A stretch of DNA of 64,000 bases from Seiridium cupressi (taxonomy: Eukaryota > Ascomycota > Sordariomycetes > Amphisphaeriales > Sporocadaceae). The notes under the pieces are model-generated. The model saw only the letters and a program-made list of their open reading frames with translations. It was not told the origin of the DNA and made no database searches. This document shows, in pieces, positions 23,113-34,597 of this stretch; position 1 is the stretch's first letter; each line of letters begins with the position of its first letter. A program made the translations under genes and the position numbers. The stretch is from NCBI GenBank assembly GCA_036674765.1, contig JARVKI010000036.1, positions 248,001 to 312,000 of the forward strand, in the 5' to 3' direction.

Positions 23113-26100
23113 TCAATGGAGTCCTAGGTTGCGTCGCAACTTAAGCATCTGCGCCTTCAACTTCTTGTCCGTGGCGTCGTGCTGCTTCTTGGCCTGGGAT
23201 AGCACGCTCTCGGCCTCCTCGACACTCATGAGGGGAGTGCTTCCAATTGCAGGCGATGGAGTCCCTGGGACACCCTCAGCGTCGTGGCGGGGGAAGTCGT
23301 CCATGTCGTCCCAGTTGTCGCCACCAAACATCTTGGCTCTCTTGCCATCCTTGTCCATGAAGTTCGTGGCACCGGAGATCCAGGGCGCAAGGCTTTGAAG
23401 GTTGACACTATTGGCGTTGCTTGGAAAGGCAGAATTCGTCTTGTACGAGCCAAGGTTCAGAGAGGGCAGGACGTGCTGGTTGATACAGCCAATGGCCTCT
23501 TCCCGGTGCATCTTGCCGACTGGATCTGGAGGGAAGCTGCCAGGACCCATGGGGAAAAAGGCCGGGACGCCGTTGGGAACGGCGCGGCCTTTGATCAAGC
23601 TGAAACCAGAGCCTGGAATGGCATGCTTTGGGGCGGTGAATGCAATGGCCTCGCCGCTGGTCTTGGCGATGCTAGTCTGCAGCTCCAGGTAGCGGATCTC
23701 CTCGTCCTCATTGAGGTTCAGAACAAAGTCGCCGTTGGGCGTGAGGAGGACGCGGTGTCCATTGATCTCTTTGCGCACCGGTCGGAACGCATTGAGTTCG
23801 GCTTCGTCCTCCTTTGTGACTACCGACCTCACCGTCGGCGGTAATGCAGCAGCTGATGAACGTTCCACTTCGGCACGGTAGTTGGGCACGGGTTTGAAGA
23901 GGTTCATATCATCCGGGTCAGGAAGCTCGCCCTCTGCAATCAAGCTCTGAAGAATCTCGGACAAAGTAGGAACTTCGCCGACGGCACCATCGAAGATGGT
24001 CTCTTGCTGTTGCGGCTCAACACTAGGTTGGACATACGCAGGTGTCAAAACAGTGGTCTTGGTAGATTCATTCAGCCGAATAGAGGTGTCAACGGCCGTA
24101 GGACTCTTGAGGGCATCCTTGGCATCCTTTGTCTCGGTTTCGTATGTGTCCTCCCCTTGGGCGATAATCTTCTCTGGAGCGGCGACAGTGGGCTTCTCTC
24201 GTCGAGAAGATCTCACGTCGCTGACGACTGGCTTAGAGACTGGTGCCTCAGGTTTTGAGAAGCCATCCTTTGAAGACTCAGCTACGGGCGTCTCTGGTCG
24301 ACTTATCGCAGGGCTGTTGGTGGTCGAGGCCTTCAGCTTCTTTTCCTTCTTCTGCTTCTTCTTCCGACCTTCAATTGGAGCAACCTCTACTTCTTGCCCG
24401 GCCGGCTTGGTATCGGCGATTGCTGCGGCTGCCTCCTTTGAGAGCTTGTTACGTTGTTTGCGATGCTGGCTCTTAGTGGTCACGCGGAGTGCGGCAGATC
24501 CTACCCTTGACGGTGGCGGCGAGCTGGTACGAGATGCAGACACTGAAGCGCTGATCACCGAAGTTGAGTCCGAGATACCCTCACTGGCGGGTGTACTCGG
24601 TCGATGGCCTGCGGCAGCGATTGCAGCCGAACGGATCGAAGCCACTGCTGCTGAAGGCAGGCTCGGGGGCTGTTCAGTCTTAGGGGTTTGAATCAGGCGC
24701 AAGGTCTTCGGTGCGGCCCTAGTCACCGGCGAAGCGACAGAAGCCGCTGTAGGAGTCAGAGTTGGGAGAGCAGAAGGGACGGCGGATTTAGTTCCATGGG
24801 ATGAGCTTGCAGCCGTAGCGGCCGAGCTTTTGTTATCAATTGGTGTACCGACTTCCCTTGCTTGGGCCACAGGTTTGGTCGCAGCTGCGATATCTAATAT
24901 CCCAGGGGTAGGACGCTTTTCAGTTCTGGCGGCTGTAGAAGTTGCTGCTACCTTGGAGGAAGCGGCTTTACTTGTCGTTTCCGGTTCAGCCTTCTTCTTG
25001 CCCTTTTCCGGTTTGGTTGAAGCGACGGGCTTCGAAGGCAAAGCAGGAGCAATTTTTGGCGGCGAAGAAGCCTTCACAGAGTCCAACGCCGGGAAATCTT
25101 CCTCTTTCAAAGACTGGCTCTGCTGCGAAGCAATGTCCTTGGACAACCCTTTCTCGATGGCTAGGTCTTTGATCGTCTTCTTGGCATCAGAGCTCGGTAC
25201 AGCTGCGTCAGCTTTAGCTGCTTTCTTGGAGGCTCCCTTCGCCTTGATCGGAGTAAGCGGGGTGACAGGTCGAGGAAGAGGAATCGCCGGCTGTGGACGG
25301 GCGATAGCAGGACTTTGGATAACTGGGGATGATAACACAGAGGTGCTTTCGCCAAATTGTATGGGAAGGTGGGGGTGAGGGTGAGGATGCGGGAAGCCTA
25401 GGCCTGGCGGTGGTGCTGGAGTAGTCGTGCCGCTGCACCCCGAGAACACAGAGCCACCAAAATCCAGGGGATCCGAGTCCGCCACCAAGGCATCAACAGA
25501 ATGTTCGTCGAGTGGTAAGAGGTCGTCATCTGAAGAATGCGCATATTAGCCTCAAGAACCAAACAAGTCATGGGCGTAGAAAGAAATCACGAAGCTACGA
25601 AGATTATCACAGGTCGGCTATCGTCATCTTCCACACAAGATGTACATGAATGCGATTACAAGGGGGCAAAAAGCTATATTGACCAGCCTCTCGTAAGTAT
25701 AGGCGTGATCTGCTCGTTAACGTACAGGAATGACAAGTGTGGAAGATGACGATAGCTTGCCTGGCGTAACCTCCGTGAATCTCGGAAGATGCACGAATTT
25801 TTCAAAAAATGCCAGTGCCAGTGCCAGTGCCAGTGCCAGTGCCAGTGCCAGTACCAGAAGGAATAATTTCCCTTCTACCGAGGCAATACAGAGCTTCGTC
25901 GTGAGAACTCGCTGCTTCCAAGAACATGTGGACGCCAATGCAACCGTTGACTCTCCCTGAGTCGTACCTCTCGATGCACGCTCGAAAATGATGAGAAATC
26001 TCTAAGCCCTTCTTGCAGATTTGCCGCAGCCCTTGACGCCCAACGAACACATCCATGCGTGTAGAAAAGCAGCATGCAAAGACGAAAATGTTGCCGCCAT

Positions 26101-28681
26101 CCACCATCCCCCAGACACCTCAAGAAGCAATTACCATCTTCCATATCCGGCTCCGGCACCGGCACCGGCTCCGGCACCGTACATCATGTTCGGGTTGTAC
26201 CCACCTTGACTCTGACCTCCAAACAGCCCCTGTCCGACCCCGGCGTTGCTGCCTTGTTGCTGATGCTGCTGCATACGAGCTTGCAAGATACTCGGGTCCG
26301 CAAGATCTACTAGAGCACCTCCCCCAGAGGAGGAAGTGTTAGCGTGTCTGTGCTTCTTCCCCTTCTTCTTCTGCTTTGGTCCAAAATCCTGAAAGGCTCC
26401 AGGCTGGGAAGCATAGAGCGATGCCAGGACGTTAGGCCCCGAAGCAGGAGCGGGGGTTGAGGAGGCAGAGGAGGTTGGGTATTGGTTCTGAAAAGAGGAA
26501 AAGTACTCACGCTTACCCGTGTCTTGGGCATGACTACTGCCTGGTCCTCTCGAAAACATTGATCGAAGCAACTCAGTTGCGTTGTCCTTTGATTGCGCAC
26601 CAAATCCTGAACCAAAGCCTTGTCCTTGCCCAAACATACCGCCGACACCGGGAGGAGTGCCAGTCGACTTGAGCCCTGGGGGAGGCCCAGGCATGGAAGA
26701 GGCATAAAATTGGCTGCCAGGCTGGGACTGGAAGGAAGACGGCATCATAGAAGTCTGCTGTGCCATGAGCCTCGGATTCGCGGCCAAGTTGACCTTTGTT
26801 GACCCGGAAGCGTTTTCATTAGCGAAGCTGAACCGGGACTGCTGGCGCGTATGACCTTGCCCTTGAAATAGTGAGGACTGAGGCGCAGAAAGACCGGGCG
26901 GCACTTGATCGGCAAAGCTGCCCTGAGGTCGACCGAACTGTTGAGGAGTCATGGATCGACTTCCAACAGAGCCAATGTTCCCAGCGCCTTGTGCATAACT
27001 AGATGTTAGACTAGGACCGAACAGTGCATCGGTGGTCGATCGCTGGATGGGAGCAGGATTCCGTCTCTGGTCAAAACTCTCCTGGTCTCTGTCCTCGGGC
27101 TCCCCGCCCAGCGCATGGCTGCCGCTTTCGGGTTCGCCCTCTGAAAGCTTGTCAGCTTGCTCTTCTGGCTCAGCGACGTTGTTTTCTTTTTCTTCCTCTT
27201 CCCGCATCAGCCGTCGCTTGTAGCCACCGAGAGGATCAAACAGTGGCGGAAATGAATCGTCGTGTTCGTTCGTTCTTGGCGCAGTGAAATCAGGAATGGC
27301 CATAAACCTCTTCATGATGTCGCCGAAGTCAGGTAGCGCAAACGGATCCTTGACGAGAGGCTTGCTGTGGACGGTCTCTTTGGGTTCTCGCACTGTGGCG
27401 GGCTGCTTCTCTAACTTGCGAGTTGACAGCTCGGGAGTGGTGGCAGGTTCCCCGGGCGACGGTGTCGACTCGACAGCTTCTTGCGCAGACTCGGCAGTGA
27501 CGGGTAACGAGCTGGAAATGGCTGGGCTGGAAGCTGCGCCACTCGTTGCATGACTGCCGCGCCGGCTTCGCTGTTGCGTGGTTCGTGCCCAATTTGCTGA
27601 AGCGGGCAGAATGGGACCATCGCCCAGATCAGACCCTTCCTTGCTAGAGGTGCGAGCCATAGGCTGGGAGATGGGAGGTGGCTGTGAGCCACCTCCTCGT
27701 AAACGCGAGGCGGATCGGGAGGAACCGGGAGCATTAGACAACGGCCGCTGGGTATGTATGCTGTTCAACGACGAGAGATCCTGCCGAGTGTAACTATCTT
27801 CCTCATCACCAAGCTCGTGTAGAAACATGCATTGGCGGTTGCCGCACTGCTCGTTCCGTAGCCATGCTGAGCAGTACTTTGTTGTACCCAGCTGCGCTCT
27901 CAGGATGCGATCACCATTGTGAGAGCCGTTAACAGCAGCAATGCACCGACCAGCATCTTCTTTCTTCTCGAAGGTAACGTATATGCCGAGCGATTGGGGT
28001 TGGCCATCCGGGGCTTTTCGGTTACTAATCGAAATCTTCTGGATATTGCCATATTGTCCGAAAAACTCGTGCTTTCGTAACGTCTTCAATAGCTCGTCTT
28101 CGGGAACCGTGGGTGTCAGACCTGTCACGTAAACGAGGTTCTTCTGCACCACTCGAACGCCGACGAGATTTTTACGGCTGGTTCTGTCGGTGATCTCTCG
28201 TTTCTGTGCCTCCTTCTGGCGTTGTTCGGCAGCACGCTTCTTCTGATTCTTATGTAAGTTTGCCTTGAAATCAGCGACCCTGCATTGATGTTAGTCATAC
28301 ACCGCCAGACCCCAGTCGAGGATAAGATGGCTCACTGTTCTTGTGTAACAGCCTCGAACTTGACTGAACTATCATCATAAGGCCGTCGACAAGCTGGACA
28401 GAGGCCATTGAGATTATGCTTAATATTGTTATAGCAAAACTGGCAAACCTGTGCAGTGTCGACTTGTCAGTCTGGCTCGTCGTAGTAGGGGCTACAATAC
28501 GCTACGCACCTGGTAACCGCAAGGACACGGATAGAAATTCTTGTCTTGGATATCGAGTTCCTCTATGCAGAGGGGACTATGGAGCTAGTCAGCGCTTGTG
28601 ATTGATGATGCCTTTCAGTTTTGCAGGAAAGACGTACCAGGTGTCTTCCTCATCATCGATGAAGCTGTCTTGCGGGGCCAT
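23113..28681 (-). CDS. NOT4: CCR4-NOT subunit Not4 (RING-RRM-CCCH E3 ubiquitin ligase); middle splice structure uncertain
   Basis: The N-terminal half has exons 28681-28638, 28576-28510, 28448-28336 and 28279 to about 26135, all phase-consistent. It carries the Not4 C4C4 RING (CPLCIEEL, CPCGYQVCQFC, CPACRRPYD), a basic coiled region, an RRM starting at NLVYVTGLTP, and a CCCH zinc finger (KYCSAWLRNEQCGNRQCMFLH). A long low-complexity region ends in GAGAGAGAGYGRW near residue 790. The second large exon (25529-23113, about 805 codons) begins DDLLPLDEHSVDALV and ends KLRRNLGLH; I believe this is the C-terminal half of the long Not4 found in filamentous ascomycetes. The two halves do not join in one simple intron: the first ends in phase 2 and the second needs phase 1. 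A 35-nt micro-exon at 25760-25726 would satisfy both, but is speculative; two separate genes are the alternative. Not4 ubiquitinates ribosome-linked and other substrates and couples mRNA decay to protein quality control. Confidence 0.85.
25617..25756. repeat. Perfect 20-bp inverted repeat, 100-bp loop
   Basis: GCTATCGTCATCTTCCACAC at 25617-25636 is the exact reverse complement of 25737-25756. The two arms bound a 100-bp spacer, giving a 140-bp unit that could fold as a long hairpin or be a small TIR-bearing element. It lies between the two large coding blocks of the Not4 locus, on either reading within an intron or short intergenic spacer. Confidence 0.85.
25811..25852. repeat. Hexanucleotide repeat (GCCAGT)7
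   Basis: Seven perfect tandem copies of GCCAGT (42 bp), followed by an imperfect unit. It lies in the presumed non-coding middle of the Not4 locus, 55 bp from the inverted repeat. It would be length-variable between strains. Confidence 0.95.
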
Positions 28682-29900
28682 GGTGACAAGTATGTGACTC
28701 GACCGTGTTGTCGCGAGCAACGGGAGGACGATGAAGCTCGACGTGAAGACAAGAGGCCGAGCTTGACACAAGACCGATCAATGTGTTGAGCAGAGGCGCG
28801 CAGGTCTCGCGGTCGCGTCGAGCAGTCGGGTGGTGTATTATCGATTGTCTTTGGGCACCCTTGGGTGGCTGATTAGGAGAGATCTAAAGGTTGACAAAAG
28901 AATATGAAAGCCTGGTGAGGAACGCCTCGAAATCAGTATACAGACGACGAAGAAAGGACCGATCCTGCGTTGTATCTTCGCCGGGACGGAGGTTGGGGTT
29001 GGGTGTGAGCGACGTGGTCGTGGCGGAATTCTGAAGTAGGTGCGAGGTGAAAGTGCAGTACAGAGCAAGTTCAGATTGAGATCAAAGCCTGCGAAGGTTC
29101 CCGAGCGGCAGGAGTCCCAAGCTGGAATAGCGGCTACCTCTAGCTGCACGTGTCCGGGCAGGTGGGGCACGTCGCAAGTGGTGAAAGGTCTCCTCTGTTG
29201 CTGGGGGCCAATGACCCGGCGAGATGCTTTGTACCGACTGGCCGGACTGTGCTCGTTATGGGGGGGTTTTTTTTCGTCTGATATTTTTTTTTGTACAGTA
29301 TTCTTTGCTTGCGGCTCTTGTTGGCTTGTATCACTAAGGCGGGCGTGTTTGCTCTCGTCGCGTTGGAGGAAGATTTTAATCCAGTGCTGGGAACGGACCA
29401 AACGCGCGTTGAGTTCCGGCTCGCCGCCGGGTAACGAGCAATACAGGCAAACACCACTGACCCAGTAACGCTCGCAATGGCTACTACTTAGCACTTAGTC
29501 AACATGGTCAGGCTAGTCGTCGTAATACATCCAAGTACACAAGAACCTCTGATGCCTGCCTCCTGCCTCCTGCCTCTCAAGCAACATACACCCATAGCGT
29601 GATGTGATCTGTCTACTTCTCTGTCTTTCAGCAGCGCGTTACTGCCTTGTTACCCGTGGCGAACGCTGAAAGCTCGAAAACTGTGCACAGGCCACTAGCC
29701 CCTCGACCTAGCAGGTGTCGCCCTGGGAAGAAGCTGGTGCCCGGAAGCTGCAGCAACTAAAATTCCGACCCGAGCAATCACGATCCAAGCATTGGCTATG
29801 ACACTTCAATTGACGACCACATTCTGAGAGCTCGATTGCGCCGTGGTAAATCGCGATAACTTCAACGGCCCATTGGTCCCCCACCACACAATCATTCACT
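28682..29900. other. Shared upstream region of Not4 and the complex I gene
   Basis: A 1.2-kb spacer between two divergently transcribed housekeeping genes, so it probably holds both promoters. It contains a T-rich tract near 29263-29292 and an imperfect CTGCCTC repeat at about 29553-29576. No gene recognised. Confidence 0.45.
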
Positions 29901-30825
29901 ATGGCCACCAAGCTCGGCCGAAGCAGGGCTTTGGCTTCAGCTCTGCGACCAGCGAAACCCTCCGTCCAGTTTCGCAATGAGCAGATCGTGCGCTGCATGA
30001 GTGCCACGGCTCGCAACAATGTCGCCCTGCCCGCCGACGGCAAGAACATGAGACAAGCCCCCCGCGATCACCCCAAGAAGCTCGAAGCCCCCATCGTCAA
30101 CCCTGCCGACAAGTACCAGTCCAAGTCCGACGACCTGCACCGCTACGGTTCATGGGTTATGGGATGCCTGCCAAAGTACATTCAGCAGTTCTCAGTCTGG
30201 AAGGATGAGCTCGTTCTCTACATTGCTCCGTCGGCTGTCATCCCTGTGTTCACTTTCTTGAAGTGTAGGCCAGCTTTCCTCGCCACAACTATTGCCTGCA
30301 TCTGACATAGTAATAGATAACACGGCTGCCGAATTCACGCAATGCAGCACCGTCACAGCCGCCGATTTCCCCACGAGAGACCAAAGATTCGAGATCGTCT
30401 ACAACCTCCTGAGCATCAGACACAACGCACGAATCCGCGTCAAGACATACGCAGACGAGGCCACGCCAGTACCAAGTATTACCAGCTTATATGACGGTGC
30501 CAATTGGTATGAGCGAGAGGTGTACGACCTGTTCGGTGTGTTCTTCGTTGGCCACCCGGATCTCCGCAGAATCATGACCGATTACGGCTTCGAGGGCCAT
30601 CCTCTGCGCAAGGACTTCCCGCTGACCGGTTACACCGAGCTCCGTTACGATGAGGAGAAGAAGCGCATCGTCACAGAACCCCTCGAGCTCACGCAAGCGT
30701 TCCGTAACTTTGAGGGTGGTTCGAGCGCCTGGGAGCCGGTCGGCCCGGGTAGCGACCGCAAGCCCGATACCTTCAAGCTTCCCACGCCAAAGCCAGAGGA
30801 AAAGAAGGAGGAGCCCAAGAAATAG
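29901..30825 (+). CDS. nuo-30.4: NADH:ubiquinone oxidoreductase 30.4 kDa subunit (complex I, NDUFS3)
   Basis: Two exons (29901-30264, 30317-30825) joined over a 52-nt intron give 290 residues. The intron is in phase and restores [12 protein letters not shown] at the junction. The family signature is complete: [20 protein letters not shown] followed by [20 protein letters not shown]. The first 35-40 residues are Arg/Ala/Ser-rich and lack acids, as in a mitochondrial targeting peptide. The protein is a core subunit of the peripheral arm of complex I, near the Fe-S chain and the quinone site on the matrix side. The tail beyond the signature ends in a lysine/glutamate stretch ([12 protein letters not shown]). 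The frame is clean. Confidence 0.96.
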
Positions 30826-31746
30826 ATTAGACCTGGGCAGTGTATATATTGTGACAAAACCACAGTTCCAATTTGTCGGCGCAAGCCTGTTTCCTTGTCC
30901 CAAATTTCAACGTACTCGAACTCTCATTCAAAGCGTCAATTCTGGACCACACTTGCAAAATGAGATTCCATACATGGAAGACGATCTGCTAACACATCTA
31001 CCGCTCGTCCCAGCTTGAACTAGGTATTTCACCTACTTGTTGCAGTAGTCGTGGTTTGTATTAGTAGACTATTAAGCTTCGAATTTCATGTTTCTTTATG
31101 TTACCTAAACACGCATGCCGTAATTTCTTAGAGCCAGCTGGGGTTACATTTCACTTACCTCCTCCGCTTGATCAACGTCAGTATGCGTATGCACAGTTAC
31201 CGATTCGGTCAACTTGAAATTCTTTGCCCAAAAAATAATCATCCCATTTCCAACCACTATCAAGACAGCCTCCAGGCAACAGGCTCATTGCCTGCTTGTC
31301 CGAACGTCCCAATGGCACCCTGGTCCTTGGTCTTTAGGCATGGACCATGTTCTTCGATATCTTGACGGTCTATAGTTCACGTAGCAGACACTAAACAGAA
31401 AAAAAAAAAATAGATCATGAATATTCGTAGAAACTCAATTACGAAGACTCTATTGAAGTCTCTATCATTCTCGGAAATATGTGAACCTGGCGATTTACGA
31501 TATCAGTTCATTATATTAATGACGATATTGATTCTCAACCCAGTAGGAAAATTCGTGTAGTCGAGCCTACTTGCCATGAATATGGATCGACTATGGGCTG
31601 CATATTTGATATCTGTGCTATTGTTTCGTCTTCTCACAATAAACAATGCGAAGCTTCGTTTCCCACAACCAGACAACTAAATACAATGTGTGTATCTGCT
31701 ATCTACCACGGCCAGAGGAGTGCGTTTTGTTGCCTCCTGCCACGCG
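30826..31746. other. Convergent 3' spacer
   Basis: This lies between the 3' ends of the complex I gene and the MFS transporter. It becomes AT-rich after about 31380, where there is an A-run. No gene recognised; it should hold both polyadenylation regions. Confidence 0.45.
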
Positions 31747-33769
31747 TTAGACAACCTCCCGTCTCGACTCCGTAGCCATCATCCCATCGCCCACCACCTG
31801 GTCCTTCTCGCTATCATTCTGGAGAGTAGTGGCAGCAGCAGCACCACTTCCGTTGCTCTTGCTCAGCCTGCGGAAGTGGCCCTCGTCGCGCTGCTTGCGC
31901 GTAGTATACCCCGGCGGCATCCACTTCGCGGAACGCCACGGCTTGACGTCCTTCTGGTTGTACATGAGGTCGACGTTCTCCAAGCTAAGAGACACGGACT
32001 CGTAGAGGAAGAACCAGACAAGTAGTGCGGCCGCTAGATTGGTCCCGACGAAGACGAATCCGTAGGCGTAGGAGATGCCGCTATCTGCTAGGGGCGTGAG
32101 GAAGGATATCATGACTAGATAGACGTTGTCATCAGCTGTCCAGTATATTATTAAACATCACCAAATACTCACAATTGCCCAGCCAATTGCCAGCAGTTGC
32201 AAGAGAAGCCTGCTTGGCACGAGTCCTCAGCGGGAAGATTTCACCAATGACGACCCAAGCCATCGGTCCCCACGTTCTGTTCGAAGAAGAGTGATTAGTA
32301 TTTCAGAGGCTCCTGTAGTATGGCCAAACTTACCCGGCGAATGAAGCAATAAACATGCAGGCACTGACAATCATAACGATGCCAGACGCAGGATTCTCGC
32401 TCGGAGGCAGGGCAGTCCCCACGGATGCGAATATGAGAAGCCAGAGGGCCTGCCACAGGGCGCCCAAAAATAGCGGCCATCGTCGGCCGTACTTCTCAAC
32501 GACATACAGCCCGTAGAAGGTCATGAACACATTGACAGTACCGAGGATGAGCTGCGTTTGAATGGGGTCTTCGATTCCGGCCGAGTTGAAGATAGTCGCA
32601 CCGTAGTCTGGTGACAAGAACATGTTAGTTCCTGATTCTCTGTCGTGGATAAACAGATGACTCCCGTTGGTTCGAACATAGTCGATCGAAACCTCTTTTC
32701 AAAGGTCGGCGGGTAATGAAAATCCGCACTTTTCTTGCACTTACAGAAGAAGTAATTGACGCCGGTCCACTGCTGCAGGAATTGAATCGAGATACCCAAG
32801 AGAGTCCTGTACAGAAGCTTCGAGATCCTCGACGGTCGCCCAGTAAAGCATTCCAGCCATGAGCTTGTTCCCGCAGAGGATTCCTTCTCGATGATATCCC
32901 TCATCTCCTTGAGATCGTATTCAACAAGCTGATTATGGCGATCATCTTTCATTCCACGGAGTCTTGCCATTGCCATTCGCGCTCCCTCCCAATCATTGCG
33001 GCTAGCGAGCCAACGGGGAGACTCGGGCACCAGCATGACGCCAAATCCCAATGGCAGCGAGAAGAAAATGCCGAGGCCAATCACGATGCGCCATGAAGCA
33101 TCGGAGTCTTGGATGTTGCGAACACCGTAGTTGATGATGTTCGAGATGAGGATGCCAATGGTGATCATGAGCTGATATGATGCCACCACAGCGCCTCTGA
33201 TCTCTCTTGGCGAACACTCAGACTGGAACATGGGCACACCGACGGAGAGGTTGCCGACCCCAAGACCAGCGACAAAACGGCCCATCATCATGTGGACCCA
33301 GTTGTTCATAGCTGTAATCTGTATAGTATTTCCAATACAAAATATCACCACTCCGAAGCTCAAGCTTCTCCTTCGTCCCCACCACTCTGCTGTACTGAAA
33401 TATGTTAGCATATCGATGCACACAAGCACATCTCTAGTGACTTACTAGGCACCGGACAGAGCACCGATCAGAGTACCAATGCTCATCAACGAGACCAAAA
33501 GGGACTGGATGATAGGCACCCAGGCTCTGGTGCCATCTGCCTGCTCCTGCCCAAATCGGTTCACAAAATCCGTGAAGAGCAGCATGCCTGAAATTTGACC
33601 AGTGTCATAACCAAACAGGAAGCCTCCCAATGAGGTAACAGTCCCCAGGAGGAGCGCTTCTGCGCCGCAATCTGCGCCATTGATGCGAATCGATCTGCGA
33701 TATAATCAGCAATGACTTCAGAAGCACGAGAATTACAACGAATGCGGCTCACTTTTTTCCCAAACCCAT
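31747..33769 (-). CDS. MFS sugar (hexose-type) transporter
   Basis: Six exons (33769-33753, 33694-33446, 33394-32745, 32607-32334, 32276-32173, 32114-31747) encode 553 residues with 12 predicted membrane spans. Sugar-porter signatures appear in order: GGFLFGYDTGQISG in helix 1, WWGRRRS after helix 2, MMMGRFVAGLGVGNLSVGVP, and PESPRWL at the end of the first half. In the second half are QFLQQWTGVNYFFYYGATIF (helix 7), EKYGRRWPLF, and the helix-10 region GTWGPMAWVVIGEIFPLRTR. The cytoplasmic C-terminal tail is Ser/Gly/Ala-rich. These motifs place it among fungal monosaccharide transporters (proton symport or facilitated uptake) in the plasma membrane; the exact substrate cannot be read from sequence. 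Five of the six exons were needed to restore family motifs across introns, and all phases agree. Confidence 0.93.
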
Positions 33770-34597
33770 ATTCAAGTCTCTACAGTATCATTTGACGGGG
33801 CCAGGCTTCCTTCCCGGACTCAAATATGACGACGAAATGCAGAGTTGCTGGGGACCCTCCTCAGCATAAGTATTCCGAGTTGGGCGAGGCATTATATAGA
33901 TCCCTTGATCGACACAGAAGATGGGGTTATGTGGATAGGCATTTGGCCCTACATACACAGCCCAGACGACAAGACACGGCACCGATGTTGCCCCAGCTTT
34001 GCGAAGCACCCATTTCCACGAGGATTGCAGTCGCGTGGACACTGACCGATGGGCTTGGCCTGGAGAAAATGTTTCCAGAGCTTGAACTTAGCGTTGTGTT
34101 GGGACTTGGCTCTCGTCACTGAGGAAATTAAGGAAGTTTGCCAATTTTTTTTTTTTTTGAGAAGTTGCCAAGATGCTGGCAGAGGAGACCAAGGTCGTGG
34201 ACTGCGCTAGTGTTCCTTTGCTACCCGACCATCTCATTCTGGAGAATGCATTTTGTAGGTCGGCTCACTGGTTTTGATGTTGCCAAAATTAGGGACGACT
34301 CGTTGGTTCTTGAGAATTGCAATGCTATGATCAATCCATGTGATGTATACTGCCAATCTAGTCTCACGCGACAACTCAGCCTAGCCTGATGACCTTGTAG
34401 GCGTGTCTCCGCAATTCGTGCATCCATGGGGGTTTCGGTGATCACTATGCCTAATGCTCTGCTCTTGTCACTTGGGAGAATGTAACACCATGGCAATTCT
34501 TGGCTTACACCGTAGGAGTACAAAATCTGGAGCAATACTCGGTAGTGTTAAAGTAGGTGGCCTTGTATTGATCTAGTAGCGGTACACTGTTAACTGC
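33770..34597. other. Intergenic spacer with a T-run
   Basis: This contains the upstream region of the transporter and the 3' flank of the E1-alpha gene. A T14 run is present near 34146-34159. No gene recognised. Confidence 0.4.

Noticed and set aside
25730..25960. Plus-strand frame with an Ala-Ser repeat
   Set aside because: The repeat is just the translation of the (GCCAGT)7 microsatellite, and the rest shows no protein-like conservation.
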